Shown here one piece after another: positions 36,385 through 45,828 of a stretch of 64,000 nucleotides of DNA. Source of the DNA: Janthinobacterium rivuli (GTDB taxonomy: Bacteria; Pseudomonadota; Gammaproteobacteria; Burkholderiales; Burkholderiaceae_D); NCBI RefSeq assembly GCF_009208735.1, contig NZ_WFLJ01000009.1, positions 62,001 to 126,000 of the forward strand. The letters are read 5' to 3'. The notes under the pieces are model-generated. The model worked only from the letters and a program-made list of their open reading frames with translations. It was not told the origin of the DNA and did not search any database. The position numbers were made by a program, and so were the translations under genes. Position 1 is the stretch's first letter; each line of letters opens with the position of its first letter.

Positions 36385-37273
36385 TGGCTTTACGCAAGTC
36401 CGCCGGCAATGCGGGCGCGCGCACGCCCTCTTCCGCGCGTAACGGTTCGATCAGTTGCGGCAGGTAAGCCACCGGGTAGTCGGGTCGGCTGCCGATGCCC
36501 AGGTCCTCGCCCCGCATGCGGTAGCCCGGCGCGTCGAAGGCGGTGCCCAGCAAGCGATCCCAGCAGGTAAAAAACAGGCCGAAATTCACGTCGCCGGCCG
36601 TGCCGTATTTCATGTGGTGAAAACGGTGCAATGGCGCCCAGGCAAACACGTGACGCAGCGGCCCCATGCGCATGTCGACATTCGCGTGCTGCAGCAACAG
36701 CTGGATCGCCACGGCAAACGCCAGCACGGCCATGATTGGCTCCGGGATACCCAGCAGCAGCAAGGGCAGCATGCCGCCTGCCGCTTCCAGCAGCAGGTGC
36801 AAAGGGTGTTTCATCCAGCCATTCAAACCATACAGGCGCTGCACGCTGTGGTGCACGGCATGCAGTTTCCATAGCAAGTAAGAACGGTGGCTCAGGTAAT
36901 GCACGAGCGTGATGCCGCAATCGGCGATGACGATCGCCAGCGCCAGCTGCACCCAGAACGGCAGCTGGACCGGCCAGAACGGCCCCAGCGCCAGGTATCC
37001 GGCCAGCAAGGGGAAGGCGGCCAGGCCCAGCAGGTGCAGCGCCTCGTTGACGAGCGCATGCACAATGTCGCGCCAGCCGTCGCCGTGCCCGTCGTTCCAC
37101 GCGCCGTCATACGGCAGATAGCGTTCGGCAAAGAAGGAAGTGAGCAGGGCCAGCAGCAGCAAGGGCGGCAAGACCCAGAGAGAAGCGTGGCACGCGGCGA
37201 TCAGGTAACTGGCGGCGCCGATGAAGCCGGCCCAGAACACGGGGCCGTACAGCGCGGCAAAGAGGGATTTCAT
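36368..37273 (-). CDS. Sterol desaturase / fatty acid hydroxylase family membrane enzyme
   Basis: A 301-residue integral membrane di-iron enzyme. Histidine clusters are in HYLSHRSYLLWKLHAVHHS and HRFHHMKYG, with hydrophobic helices before and between them (SYLIAACHASLWVLPPLLLL, LALAIVIADCGITLVHYL). Family members hydroxylate or desaturate lipids or sterol-like substrates using oxygen. The start at 37273 is favoured for its N-terminus MKSLFAALYGP, but an ATG at 37306 is also plausible. It follows queC by 78 bases on the same strand. The substrate is unknown. Confidence 0.85.
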   Translation of the reverse strand: MKSLFAALYGPVFWAGFIGAASYLIAACHASLWVLPPLLLLALLTSFFAERYLPYDGAWNDGHGDGWRDIVHALVNEALHLLGLAAFPLLAGYLALGPFWPVQLPFWVQLALAIVIADCGITLVHYLSHRSYLLWKLHAVHHSVQRLYGLNGWMKHPLHLLLEAAGGMLPLLLLGIPEPIMAVLAFAVAIQLLLQHANVDMRMGPLRHVFAWAPLHRFHHMKYGTAGDVNFGLFFTCWDRLLGTAFDAPGYRMRGEDLGIGSRPDYPVAYLPQLIEPLRAEEGVRAPALPADLRKAINRAA

Positions 37274-37351
37274 GGCAAGACGCTCCTGTGGCAAAAACCA
37301 CAGCATGGCCTTGTCCCTCTCCCCGCCGCTTGAAGAAACGGCGCAAACTGC

Positions 37352-38065
37352 TTATTTCAGGGCCTTGCGCGCGGCGTATTGCTGGTAGCCGTTGGCGCGC
37401 AGGGCGCAGGCCGGGCACGTGCCGCAGCCATAGCCCCAGTCGTGCAGCTCGCCCCGCTCGCCCAGATAGCAGGTGTGCGTACCGCTGCGGATCAGATCGA
37501 CCAGCGGCTGGCCGCCCAGGTCTTCCGCCAGGTCCCAGCTTTGCGCCTTGTCCAGCCACATCAGCGGCGTTTCCAGTTTCAATCGCGTATTCATGCCCAG
37601 GTTCAGGGCCACTTGCAGGGCCTTCATCGTGTCATCGCGGCAATCCGGGTAGCCGGAGAAATCCGTCTCGCACATGCCGCCGACGAGCACCGTCAAGCCG
37701 CGGCGGTAGGCCACGGTGGCGGCCACCGTCATGAACAGCAAGTTACGTCCAGGCACGAAGGTGTTCGGCAAGCCGTTTTCCTGCATCACGATCTCGACGT
37801 TCTGCGTCATGGCCGTGTCGGAAATGGCGGAAATCAGGGACAGGTCGATCATGTGATCCTGGCCCAGGCGGCTGTCCCACTCGGGCGACTGCTGGCGCAT
37901 CTGTTCCAGCACGCCGGGACGCACGGTCAGTTCGATCGCATGGCGCTGGCCATAGTCGAAGCCGATGGTTTCCACGCGGCTATAGTGTTTCAAGGCCCAG
38001 GCCAGGCAGGTGGTGGAATCTTGTCCACCGCTAAAGAGCACCAGTGCGGAGTCCGTTGCTAGCAT
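37352..38065 (-). CDS. queC: 7-cyano-7-deazaguanine synthase
   Basis: A 237-residue enzyme making preQ0 from 7-carboxy-7-deazaguanine and ammonia with ATP, in the queuosine tRNA-modification pathway. The PP-loop is SGGQDSTTC near the N-terminus; VPGRNLLFM and [12 protein letters not shown] are family landmarks; the zinc site is formed by cysteines in THTCYLGE and GCGTCPAC. Full length. It is divergent from tamA. Other queuosine genes are not in the window, and I could not see a preQ1 riboswitch upstream. Confidence 0.96.
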   Translation of the reverse strand: MLATDSALVLFSGGQDSTTCLAWALKHYSRVETIGFDYGQRHAIELTVRPGVLEQMRQQSPEWDSRLGQDHMIDLSLISAISDTAMTQNVEIVMQENGLPNTFVPGRNLLFMTVAATVAYRRGLTVLVGGMCETDFSGYPDCRDDTMKALQVALNLGMNTRLKLETPLMWLDKAQSWDLAEDLGGQPLVDLIRSGTHTCYLGERGELHDWGYGCGTCPACALRANGYQQYAARKALK

Positions 38066-38202
38066 AATTTCTTTCTTTGAGTTTTATTCTGTCCAATAGT
38101 GCGCGGGGAAACGAGATTCCCCATGCAAAAAATACTTATTCGTCCGCCATCAGTTTACCTATTCCGGTAACATGCAGTCAGCATTTACTCATCTGGAGCA
38201 CC

Positions 38203-40176
38203 ATGTTTTCTGCACGACCCATACGGCATACGGTTGCCGGCAAGGCGATACGACCACGAATTTTGGCACAAGTAGTGACAAAAGTAATGGGTCAACTGAC
38301 ACTGGCGGCCGCCGGCGGTGCCATCTGGCTGTTTCCCATCGCCCATGCCGGCGCCCAGGAGGTCACGCAAGATGCCGCTCCAGAAAGCGCCAGCGCCACG
38401 GAAGCGGCGCCCATCCCGCTGCAGTACGAGGTCAAGGTCAACGCGCCCGGCGACCTCGATGAGTTGCTCGAAAAGAACCTGGACCTGGAACGCTTCCGCG
38501 GCAACCCGCGCATGGACCGCGAGCAATTGCAGCGCCTCGTGCGCGATACGCCCGAGCAAGCCAGGAACCTCGTCGCCACGGCCGGCTATTACACGCCCGT
38601 CGTCACGGTGCGCGTCGACACGACGGGCGCCAAACCCGTCGTCATCGTCGACCTCGACCCGGGCCAGCCGGTCACCATCGACAAGGTCGAGCTGGAATTG
38701 CGCGGCTTCGACCCCACGCCGCCGCTGGCCGCCAGCGAACCCTACGATACGGACGCCCTGAAGCGCAGCTGGTCGCTGAAGACGGGCAGCGTGTTTCGCC
38801 AGTCCGACTGGGAAGCGGCCAAGCGCGCCCTGCTGCGCGAAGTGGTGCAGACGCGCTACCCGCGCGCCCAACTGGTCGATACGCAAGCCGTGGTCGACCC
38901 GGAAACGCACAAGGTGTCCTTGCTGGTAGTGCTCGACAGCGGCCCCGAGCTGCGCTTCGGCGAACTACGCATCGAAGGCTTGAAGCGCTACGATGCCAGC
39001 ATCATCCGCAACCTCGACAAGATACGCCCGGGCGAGTACTACAGCGAATCGGCGCTGCAATCGTTCCAGGCGCGCCTGCAGGACACGGGCTACTTTGCCA
39101 GCGTGGAAGTGAGCGCCGACATGAGCAGCATACTCAGCGAACAGATCGAAGCGGGCCAGGAAAGCCAGCAAGCCGAGGCCGCTCCTGACGCCAAGCCCGC
39201 CAACCGCGGCCCCGCGCCGCTGCTGCCGCTGGTGGTGCGCGTAACGGAAAACAAGCAGCAGAACGTCAGCGCCGGTCTCGGTTTCAGTACGAATACGGGT
39301 AACCGCGCCCAGCTCAACTATGACAACCTGAACGTATGGGGCACGCGCTTCAAGAGCGCGATCACCATGGAAACGAAGAAACAGGCGGCGCACGCCAATT
39401 TTTACTTTCCAACGACCGAACGCGGCTACAACGACAGCGCGGGCGCCTCGTTCGAGCGCAGCGACATTTCCAACGAAATCACGGCCGTCACCACCATCTC
39501 GGCCAAGCGCAACTGGGGCGGCACCAACCTCGAACGCAGCCTGACGTTCGAGTTCCTCAGCGAAGACAAGACGGTCGTCGGCCTGGAACAGACGCGCAGC
39601 AAGAGCTTGCCGCTGACCTATGCCATCACCAAGCGCAGCCTCGACAGCCTGCTGTTTCCCACCAAGGGCTATGTCATCAACGCCCAGGTGGGCGGCGCCC
39701 TGCTGCCCGTGCTGACGGACGAGCGCTTCGTGCGCGTGGCCGGCAAGGCCGTGTATTATCGTCCGCTCGGTGAAAAAGGCGAACTGATCGTGCGCGGCGA
39801 AATGGGCGCGCTGGGCTCGAAAGAAAAACGCGGCGTACCGGCCGTCTACCTGTTCCGCGCGGGTGGCGACCAGTCCGTGCGCGGCTATGGCTACCAGGAA
39901 CTGGGCGTCAAGGAAGGCGACGCCACCGTCGGCGGGCGCTACATGCTCACCGGCAGCGCCGAATACCAGTACTGGTTCAAGCCGAAGTGGGCCATTGCCG
40001 CCTTCTATGACGCCGGCAACGCGGCCGACACCGTCAAAGCGGCCATGACGCCGAAATCGGGCTACGGCCTGGGCGGGCGCTACAAGAGCCCCGTCGGCCC
40101 CATCAATGTCGACGTGGCGTATGGCCACGCCGTCCAAGCTTACCGTTTGCACTTCTCTCTGGGATTCACTTTCTGA
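38203..40176 (+). CDS. tamA: TamA, outer-membrane component of the translocation and assembly module
   Basis: A 657-residue Omp85-family protein. After an Arg/Lys-rich start and hydrophobic signal region (LTLAAAGGAIWLFPIAHAGAQ) come POTRA domains (about 55-300; LRFGELRIEGLKRYDASII) and a 16-strand barrel (ITMETKKQAAHANFYFP onward) that ends in the phenylalanine-terminated strand LHFSLGFTF. The lid-loop signature region (FRAGGDQSVRGYGYQELG) is typical. The ATG at 38203 has GGAG at correct spacing. TGATG overlap at 40174-40178 couples it to tamB. It helps insert autotransporters and move lipids to the outer membrane. Confidence 0.92.
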   Translation: MFSARPIRHTVAGKAIRPRILAQVVTKVMGQLTLAAAGGAIWLFPIAHAGAQEVTQDAAPESASATEAAPIPLQYEVKVNAPGDLDELLEKNLDLERFRGNPRMDREQLQRLVRDTPEQARNLVATAGYYTPVVTVRVDTTGAKPVVIVDLDPGQPVTIDKVELELRGFDPTPPLAASEPYDTDALKRSWSLKTGSVFRQSDWEAAKRALLREVVQTRYPRAQLVDTQAVVDPETHKVSLLVVLDSGPELRFGELRIEGLKRYDASIIRNLDKIRPGEYYSESALQSFQARLQDTGYFASVEVSADMSSILSEQIEAGQESQQAEAAPDAKPANRGPAPLLPLVVRVTENKQQNVSAGLGFSTNTGNRAQLNYDNLNVWGTRFKSAITMETKKQAAHANFYFPTTERGYNDSAGASFERSDISNEITAVTTISAKRNWGGTNLERSLTFEFLSEDKTVVGLEQTRSKSLPLTYAITKRSLDSLLFPTKGYVINAQVGGALLPVLTDERFVRVAGKAVYYRPLGEKGELIVRGEMGALGSKEKRGVPAVYLFRAGGDQSVRGYGYQELGVKEGDATVGGRYMLTGSAEYQYWFKPKWAIAAFYDAGNAADTVKAAMTPKSGYGLGGRYKSPVGPINVDVAYGHAVQAYRLHFSLGFTF

Positions 40177-43100
40177 TGTCCGATCTTACTACCGAGTCCC
40201 CCAACGGCGCCGCGCCGCCACCGCCGGCGAAAAAGGCGCGCCGCTGGCCCCGCAATGTGCTGATCGCCGTCGCCAGCCTGGCCGTGCTGCTGGGCGGCGC
40301 CTTCTGGTTCCTGGGCCGCGAATCGACCCTGCAAATGCTGGTGCAAAAAGTGGCCAGCGCCAGCGGCGGCGAGATCGCCGTGTCGGGCGTGTCCGGCTCG
40401 CTGTACAACCGCATGCACCTGGGCCACGTCAGCTACCGCAGCAAGACGCAGTACATCACGGCCGACAACATCGACATCAACTGGTCGCCGTTCCAGTTCT
40501 TCTCGGAAGGCATCGCCATCAGCGAACTGCACGTGGCCAGCCTGTCCGTGGAAAGCACGGCGCCGTCCGAGGAACCGTCGACCATGCCGGCCAGCCTCGC
40601 TTCGCCGTTCAAGATCGGCATTGCCGACGCGCGCCTGGACAAGGTCACCCTGGTGAGCGCGGGCGGCAACATGGTGTTTGAAAAGATCCGTTTCACCTTG
40701 TCGGGCGACAAGTCGCAATGGCAGCTGGAAGACGCCTCGGCGCAGACGCCGTTCGGCCAGGCCACGGCCAGCGCAACGATCGCCGCCACGCAGCCGTTCA
40801 AGCTGAGCGGCAAAGCCGGCTTGACGCAGCTCAACCCTGCCGCCGGCGAAAAACCGGCCGCCTTGGCTCTGCAGCTGGGCGGCGACTTGAACGTGCTGAA
40901 CGTGACGGCCAAGGGCAATGCGGGCGCGGCCACGGCCGACGCCCAGCTGGCGCTGGCGCCATTCGACCCCGTCATCATCCTGCGCTCGGCCAGCATCCGT
41001 GGCCGCAACATCAATCCGGGCAAATTCGACGCGACCCTGCCGCAGGCGGACCTGAGCCTGGAACTCGACGCGGCCATCGACACCCGGCCCAACGCGCAAA
41101 CCGTGTCGGGCAAGCTGGCCATCGTCAACCACGCCACGCCGGGCCCCATCGACCAGCAAAAGCTGCCGCTGCGCCAGTTCGAGGCGAGATTGGGCGGCAC
41201 CCTGACGGCCACGACCCTGGAGTCGGCCATCATCGACTTCGGCAACGCGGGCAAATTCACGGGCAGTGGCAAGCTCAACCGCGACGCGGCAGACGCGCCC
41301 ATCGGCAATGCGCAGCTGACCTTGCACACAGACAAGATCGACTTGCAGCACATCTACAGCAGCATCAACAGCACCAAGATCGTCGGCGATATCGTGCTCG
41401 ACAGCGATGGCAAGACGCAAACCCTGCGCGCCAAACTGGGCGAAGCCAAGCTGCGCCTGGACGTGGAAGCGACGCTTGCCGATTCCCTCGTGCAATTGCG
41501 CAAGGCGACCTTGCAAGCAGGCAAAAGCAGCGTCAACGCGACGGGCCAGATCAGCCTGAAGGATGAACAACCGTTCAAGGCCGTGGCCAGCACCAGCCGT
41601 CTCAATCCCGCCGACTTCGGCGCCTTCCCCGTGGCCGACCTGAACCTCGACGTGCGCGCCAACGGTCATGTGGCGCCGACATGGCTGGCGAATGCGGACT
41701 TCACCGTGCGCCCCAGCAAGCTGCTCGACCAGCCCCTGTCGGGCAAGGGCAAGCTGACGGCCGATGCGGCCCATTTCAGCGGCATCGACGTGCAATTGGC
41801 GCTGGGCAAAAACAACGTGACCGCCAAGGGCAACTTTGGCGGCGCCGGCGAAAAACTCAACTGGAACGTCGATGCGCGCCAGCTGTCCGCGCTGCAGGGC
41901 GACTTGCTGGGCAGCGTGCTGGCCAGCGGCGTGGTGCAAGGCACCCTGCAGCAGCCGCGCACGACGTTTGTTGCCGATGCGAAAGGGCTGGGCCTCACCA
42001 GCGGCAAGCGCCCCGCGCCGGACAGCGCCATCCACGCCAGCGGCGATGTGGGCTTGACGGGACCGAAGCAGGCAGCGGAACTGAAAATGACGGGTTCCTT
42101 GCAAAAGATCAACCCGGCCGCCTTTGGCGCATCACTACCTAACGGCAACGTCAACGCGGATTTCAACGGCAGCGGACGATTGACGAGCGACTGGCAGGTG
42201 GCCCTCAACCTGGCCTTGCGCGAATCGACCCTGCAAAACGCGCCGCTGGCCGGCTACGCCAAACTGTCGGCCAACGCGAAGCGCGTTGACAGCGTCGATG
42301 CGGAACTGCGCCTGGGACCGAACAGCCTGCTGGCCAAGGGCGCGCTGGGCGGCGCCACCGACAAGCTGACGTGGAAACTCGATGCGCCGCAACTGTCGAC
42401 CCTGGGTCCCCGCTTTGCCGGCGTGCTGCAGGCGGCCGGCTCCGTCAGCGGCAAGATGGACGCGCCCGCCGCGCAACTGACGCTCGATGGCAAAGATTTG
42501 ACCTTCTTTGGCGACCAGCAATTGAAATCCATCAAAGGCAGCGCCAGCGTGGGCGCCGGCCAAGGCGCGCTCGACCCCATGGTCAGCAGCCTGGACATCA
42601 CGGGCTACAGCACGCCCACCTTCAAACTGGGCAGCGCCCGCCTGAGTACCTCTGGCACGCGCGGCAGCCATACGGTGAACCTGGCGGCGCGCAATGACGA
42701 TTTCGACGCCAGCGTGCACATCCGCGGCAGCCAGAGCGGCGCCAGCTGGACGGGCAGCATCGACAGCCTGCAAAACAAGGGACGCTATGCGCTGGTGCTG
42801 CAAGCGCCCGTGGCCGTGAAAGTGGCGGGCCCGGCCGGCAATGGCGTGGCGGGCCTGGGCCAGCCGGAACAGATCAGCGTGGGCAACACCGTCATCAAAT
42901 TGCCAGCTGGCAGCATCACCATGCAAAGCCTCGTCAAGAACGGTCCCCGCTGGACCAGTTCCGGCCAGGCGGCCGGCGTGGCGCTGACGTACCTGGCGCA
43001 AGTGATTCCCTCGCTGCAAGCCAATGCGCGCAGCGACCTCACGCTGGGCGCGCAATGGGCGCTCGACATGCAGGTGCCGACGGCCAAGCAGAAAGATCCC

Positions 43101-44603
43101 TCTTTGGCCGGCATGCTGCACGTCTACCGCGAAAAAGGCGACGTGACGGTGGGCGTGGAACAACCGCTGGCGCTGGGACTGCGCACCTTCGATGCGCGCA
43201 TCGACGTGGCCAACCAGCAACTGCGCCTGGCCGTGAAACTCGATGGCGCGCGCGCGGGCCAGAGCGACATCAATGCCACCGTGCAAATGTTGGGCGGGCG
43301 CATCAGCAACGACAGCGCGCTCTCGCTGACGGGCACCACCAATATCGATACACTGGCGTGGCTGGCGCCGCTGACGGGCCAGCCGGGCCTGGAGCTGGGC
43401 GGCGCCCTGAAAGTGGCCTTGTCCGGCAGCGGCACCATCGGCGCGCCGCAATTGAATGGCGACATCAACGGCAGCAAGCTGCTGGTGAACTGGGCCGACC
43501 AGGGCTTGAAGTTGCGCAATGGCGTGCTGCAAGCCAAGCTGGCCGGCGATCAATTGCAATTGCAGCGCCTGAGCTTTGACGGCGGCGATGGCAAGGTGCA
43601 GGCAGATGGCTGGGTACGCTTTGCGAATGGCGAGGCGAGCCTGGAACTGAAACTGCTGGCCGACCGCCTGCAGGCGCTGTCGCGTCCCGACCGCACCTTG
43701 ATCCTGTCGGGCAACAGCACCCTGGTGCGCAACGACAAGCGTTTCAGCTTCGAGGGCAAATTCAAGGCCAACCGCGCGCTGATCGAACTGGCGCCGCAGG
43801 ATACCCCGACGCAAAGCAGCGACGTGGTGGTGCTGGGCAAGGAAGTCAAGGGCAGCAAGGAAGCGCCGTCGCTGCCCCTGAATATCGACCTGGAATTTGA
43901 CCTGGGCAATAACTTCCACCTGCGCGGCATGGGCCTGGACGCGGACTTGGCGGGTAATGTGCGCGCCCGCGTCATCAACCGCGCCGCGCCGCGCGTGACG
44001 GGCAGCATCCGCGTCGTCAACGGCCTGTATGCGGCGTATGGGCAAAAGCTGGCCATCGAGCGGGGCCTGATCGCCTTCACGGGCGCTTACGACAACCCGT
44101 CGCTGAACATCCTGGCCGTGCGCAAGCGTCCCGAAGGCGAAGCCTTGTCGGAAACGAACGTCGAAGCGGGCGTGGAAGTGCGCGGCACGGCGCAGGCGCC
44201 GACGGCCAAGCTGGTCTCCACGCCGAGCGTGTCGGACAGCGACAAGCTGGCCTGGCTGATCCTGGGCCACGGCGCGGAAACGGCGGCCGGCGATGAAATG
44301 GCCCTCCTGACGACGGCCGCGGGCGCCCTCTTCGGCGGCTCGGGCGGCGGCTTGCAGGGCAAGCTGGCCAATTCGCTGGGCCTCGATGAAGTGGGACTGT
44401 CGCAGGCGCAGGGGCTGGAAAGCACGGTCGTCACCGTCGGCAAGCGCCTCTCCTCGCGCGCCTACCTGACGTTCGAGCAGGGCACGAGCACGGCGACGAG
44501 CCTGGTCAAGCTGCGCTACAAGCTGAACCGCCGCATCACCCTGCAATTCCAGACCGGCACGAACAATGCCCTGGACGTGTTGTACACGTGGGCGTTCGAC
44601 TAA
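40176..44603 (+). CDS. tamB: TamB, inner-membrane-anchored AsmA-like bridge protein
   Basis: A 1475-residue protein anchored by one N-terminal helix (VLIAVASLAVLLGGAFWFL). The long middle is made of repetitive beta-strand AsmA/TamB-like groove units (repeated LSG.A.LT and LDVRANG-like segments). The C-terminal DUF490/TamB domain (about 1130-1475) is recognisable, including GLYAAYGQKLAIERGLIAFTG, and ends in a strand that contacts TamA. It spans the periplasm and is now thought to pass phospholipids to the outer membrane. The start overlaps the tamA stop by one base. A strong terminator follows. Confidence 0.93.
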   Translation: MSDLTTESPNGAAPPPPAKKARRWPRNVLIAVASLAVLLGGAFWFLGRESTLQMLVQKVASASGGEIAVSGVSGSLYNRMHLGHVSYRSKTQYITADNIDINWSPFQFFSEGIAISELHVASLSVESTAPSEEPSTMPASLASPFKIGIADARLDKVTLVSAGGNMVFEKIRFTLSGDKSQWQLEDASAQTPFGQATASATIAATQPFKLSGKAGLTQLNPAAGEKPAALALQLGGDLNVLNVTAKGNAGAATADAQLALAPFDPVIILRSASIRGRNINPGKFDATLPQADLSLELDAAIDTRPNAQTVSGKLAIVNHATPGPIDQQKLPLRQFEARLGGTLTATTLESAIIDFGNAGKFTGSGKLNRDAADAPIGNAQLTLHTDKIDLQHIYSSINSTKIVGDIVLDSDGKTQTLRAKLGEAKLRLDVEATLADSLVQLRKATLQAGKSSVNATGQISLKDEQPFKAVASTSRLNPADFGAFPVADLNLDVRANGHVAPTWLANADFTVRPSKLLDQPLSGKGKLTADAAHFSGIDVQLALGKNNVTAKGNFGGAGEKLNWNVDARQLSALQGDLLGSVLASGVVQGTLQQPRTTFVADAKGLGLTSGKRPAPDSAIHASGDVGLTGPKQAAELKMTGSLQKINPAAFGASLPNGNVNADFNGSGRLTSDWQVALNLALRESTLQNAPLAGYAKLSANAKRVDSVDAELRLGPNSLLAKGALGGATDKLTWKLDAPQLSTLGPRFAGVLQAAGSVSGKMDAPAAQLTLDGKDLTFFGDQQLKSIKGSASVGAGQGALDPMVSSLDITGYSTPTFKLGSARLSTSGTRGSHTVNLAARNDDFDASVHIRGSQSGASWTGSIDSLQNKGRYALVLQAPVAVKVAGPAGNGVAGLGQPEQISVGNTVIKLPAGSITMQSLVKNGPRWTSSGQAAGVALTYLAQVIPSLQANARSDLTLGAQWALDMQVPTAKQKDPSLAGMLHVYREKGDVTVGVEQPLALGLRTFDARIDVANQQLRLAVKLDGARAGQSDINATVQMLGGRISNDSALSLTGTTNIDTLAWLAPLTGQPGLELGGALKVALSGSGTIGAPQLNGDINGSKLLVNWADQGLKLRNGVLQAKLAGDQLQLQRLSFDGGDGKVQADGWVRFANGEASLELKLLADRLQALSRPDRTLILSGNSTLVRNDKRFSFEGKFKANRALIELAPQDTPTQSSDVVVLGKEVKGSKEAPSLPLNIDLEFDLGNNFHLRGMGLDADLAGNVRARVINRAAPRVTGSIRVVNGLYAAYGQKLAIERGLIAFTGAYDNPSLNILAVRKRPEGEALSETNVEAGVEVRGTAQAPTAKLVSTPSVSDSDKLAWLILGHGAETAAGDEMALLTTAAGALFGGSGGGLQGKLANSLGLDEVGLSQAQGLESTVVTVGKRLSSRAYLTFEQGTSTATSLVKLRYKLNRRITLQFQTGTNNALDVLYTWAFD

Positions 44604-44627
44604 TCAGACGTTGAAATGCAAGAAACA

Positions 44628-44655
44628 ACAAAGGGCGCCTCGGCGCCCTTTTTCT
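44628..44655 (+). terminator. Rho-independent terminator of tamAB
   Basis: AAGGGCGCC (44631-44639) and GGCGCCCTT (44642-44650) form a tight stem with a two-base loop, followed by TTTC. It lies 28 bases past the tamB stop and can also serve the convergent gene at 44678. Confidence 0.9.
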
Positions 44656-44677
44656 TTGCCCTGTCGCGAAGGCGAGC

Positions 44678-44917
44678 TTACTCGGCCATGTCGAGCCCCC
44701 GCTCGATCATGCCTTCGACATACGCGCGCAGATATTGTTCCAGCGCGGGGCCGGACAGCACGTTGGCCGTCAGCGCGCCGTGCGGCGAGCCTTTCAGCAC
44801 GCCGTCGTGGTACACGCGCGCAATCCAGGCCACGTCCGTGCCCTGGGTGTAATCGAGTTCATAGTCGAACGATTCTCCGCTGACTTTGCGTGTGTAGACT
44901 TCCTTGACAATTGCCAT
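44678..44917 (-). CDS. Small hypothetical protein
   Basis: A 79-residue soluble protein that begins MAIVKEVYTRKVSGESFDYE and ends with an amphipathic helix (LEQYLRAYVEGMIERGLDMAE). Strand-rich first half, acidic C-terminus, no cysteine. AAAGG lies about 9 nt upstream of the ATG. I do not recognise the family; composition and start support a real gene. Confidence 0.65.
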   Translation of the reverse strand: MAIVKEVYTRKVSGESFDYELDYTQGTDVAWIARVYHDGVLKGSPHGALTANVLSGPALEQYLRAYVEGMIERGLDMAE

Positions 44918-44941
44918 CTAAAACAGCCTTTCTTGACGAGA

Positions 44942-45094
44942 TTAACTGGGATGCGGGTGCGGCACGGGATCGTCCTGCGGCACCGGATGCACGGGCCCCG
45001 GATGGTGCCCGGGCGCTTCTTGCGGCTCCGGCACCGGCATGGGTTCATCGACAGGCGCCGGATCGGGCGCGCGGTGGGCATGGATGACTGACAT
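44942..45094 (-). CDS. Small proline/histidine-rich peptide
   Basis: A 50-residue ORF from the ATG at 45094, which has GGGGAGG 7 nt upstream. After MSVIHAHRA, nearly the whole chain is proline, histidine, acidic residues and valine (PVDEPMPVPEPQEAPGHHPG), ending PHPHPS. There are eight histidines, so metal binding is possible but unproven. It sits 24 bases upstream of the 79-residue gene on the same strand, so the two may share a transcript. Confidence 0.5.
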   Translation of the reverse strand: MSVIHAHRAPDPAPVDEPMPVPEPQEAPGHHPGPVHPVPQDDPVPHPHPS

Positions 45095-45303
45095 GGCGGA
45101 CCTCCCCTGCGGACAAAAGAAGACCATACCACGAGATGCCCGCCGCTGCCCTTATTTGCCTGCCGGCCGGCGGCATGGCGTGACAAGGCATAGTGCTTGC
45201 ATGGCATGTAAATGTCAACAAGCAACTTTTACCGTTTGACAAGCATCGCCGCCCGCCCCCATCTGGCTTACAATCGCTGTTTTACCCGTACCCGATTGCC
45301 TAC

Positions 45304-45822
45304 ATGGAAACCACCACCCTCGCCCTGCTGTTACTGGTCCCGCTGCTGGTCTGGCGCATCTATTCGCGCCTGAAGAAACTGGTGGCGCGCCAGAAGTCGC
45401 AGCTGTGGCGGCACTGGAGCGTGGCGGTCGCCTTGCCCGCGCTGCTGCTGTTTTTGGCGACGACGACGAAATTCGAGGTCCTGCCCCTGTCCAGCCTGGG
45501 CGCGGCGGCGCTGGCCGGTGGCTGGCTGGGCGTGCTGGGCTTGAAGCTGACGCGCTTCGAACAGGTCGGCAAGAATTTCTTCTTTACCCAGCACCGCTAC
45601 CTGGGCCTGGCCATCACGATGCTGTTCATCGCCCGCTTGCTGTACCGCGGCATGGAAATCTACCTGAACACGCGCCTGGACGTGCCCGTCCCGCCGCCGC
45701 CGTTCGGCCAAAGCCCGCTGACGATGGCCGCCTACGGCCTCGTCATCGGCTACTACGCCGTGTATGCGTGGGGCCTGGTGCGCTGGCGCCAGCGCAACAA
45801 ACCCTTGGAAGCCGCAGAGTAA
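45304..45822 (+). CDS. Membrane protein, possibly CcdC-like (DUF1453)
   Basis: A 172-residue protein with about four transmembrane helices (TLALLLLVPLLVWRIYSRL; SVAVALPALLLFLA; LGLAITMLFIARLLYRG; PLTMAAYGLVIGYYAVYAWG) and short polar loops. Helix spacing and the RIYSRLKKL motif after TM1 resemble CcdC/DUF1453 membrane proteins, but this is tentative. The ATG at 45304 starts right at TM1; an upstream extension would add a polar, out-of-family stretch. Confidence 0.72.
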   Translation: METTTLALLLLVPLLVWRIYSRLKKLVARQKSQLWRHWSVAVALPALLLFLATTTKFEVLPLSSLGAAALAGGWLGVLGLKLTRFEQVGKNFFFTQHRYLGLAITMLFIARLLYRGMEIYLNTRLDVPVPPPPFGQSPLTMAAYGLVIGYYAVYAWGLVRWRQRNKPLEAAE

Positions 45823-45828
45823 GCCAAG

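Noticed and set aside
38066-38202. A preQ1 riboswitch upstream of queC
   Set aside because: No aptamer pattern could be seen; only a small GGGGAA/TTCCCC hairpin at 38105-38122.
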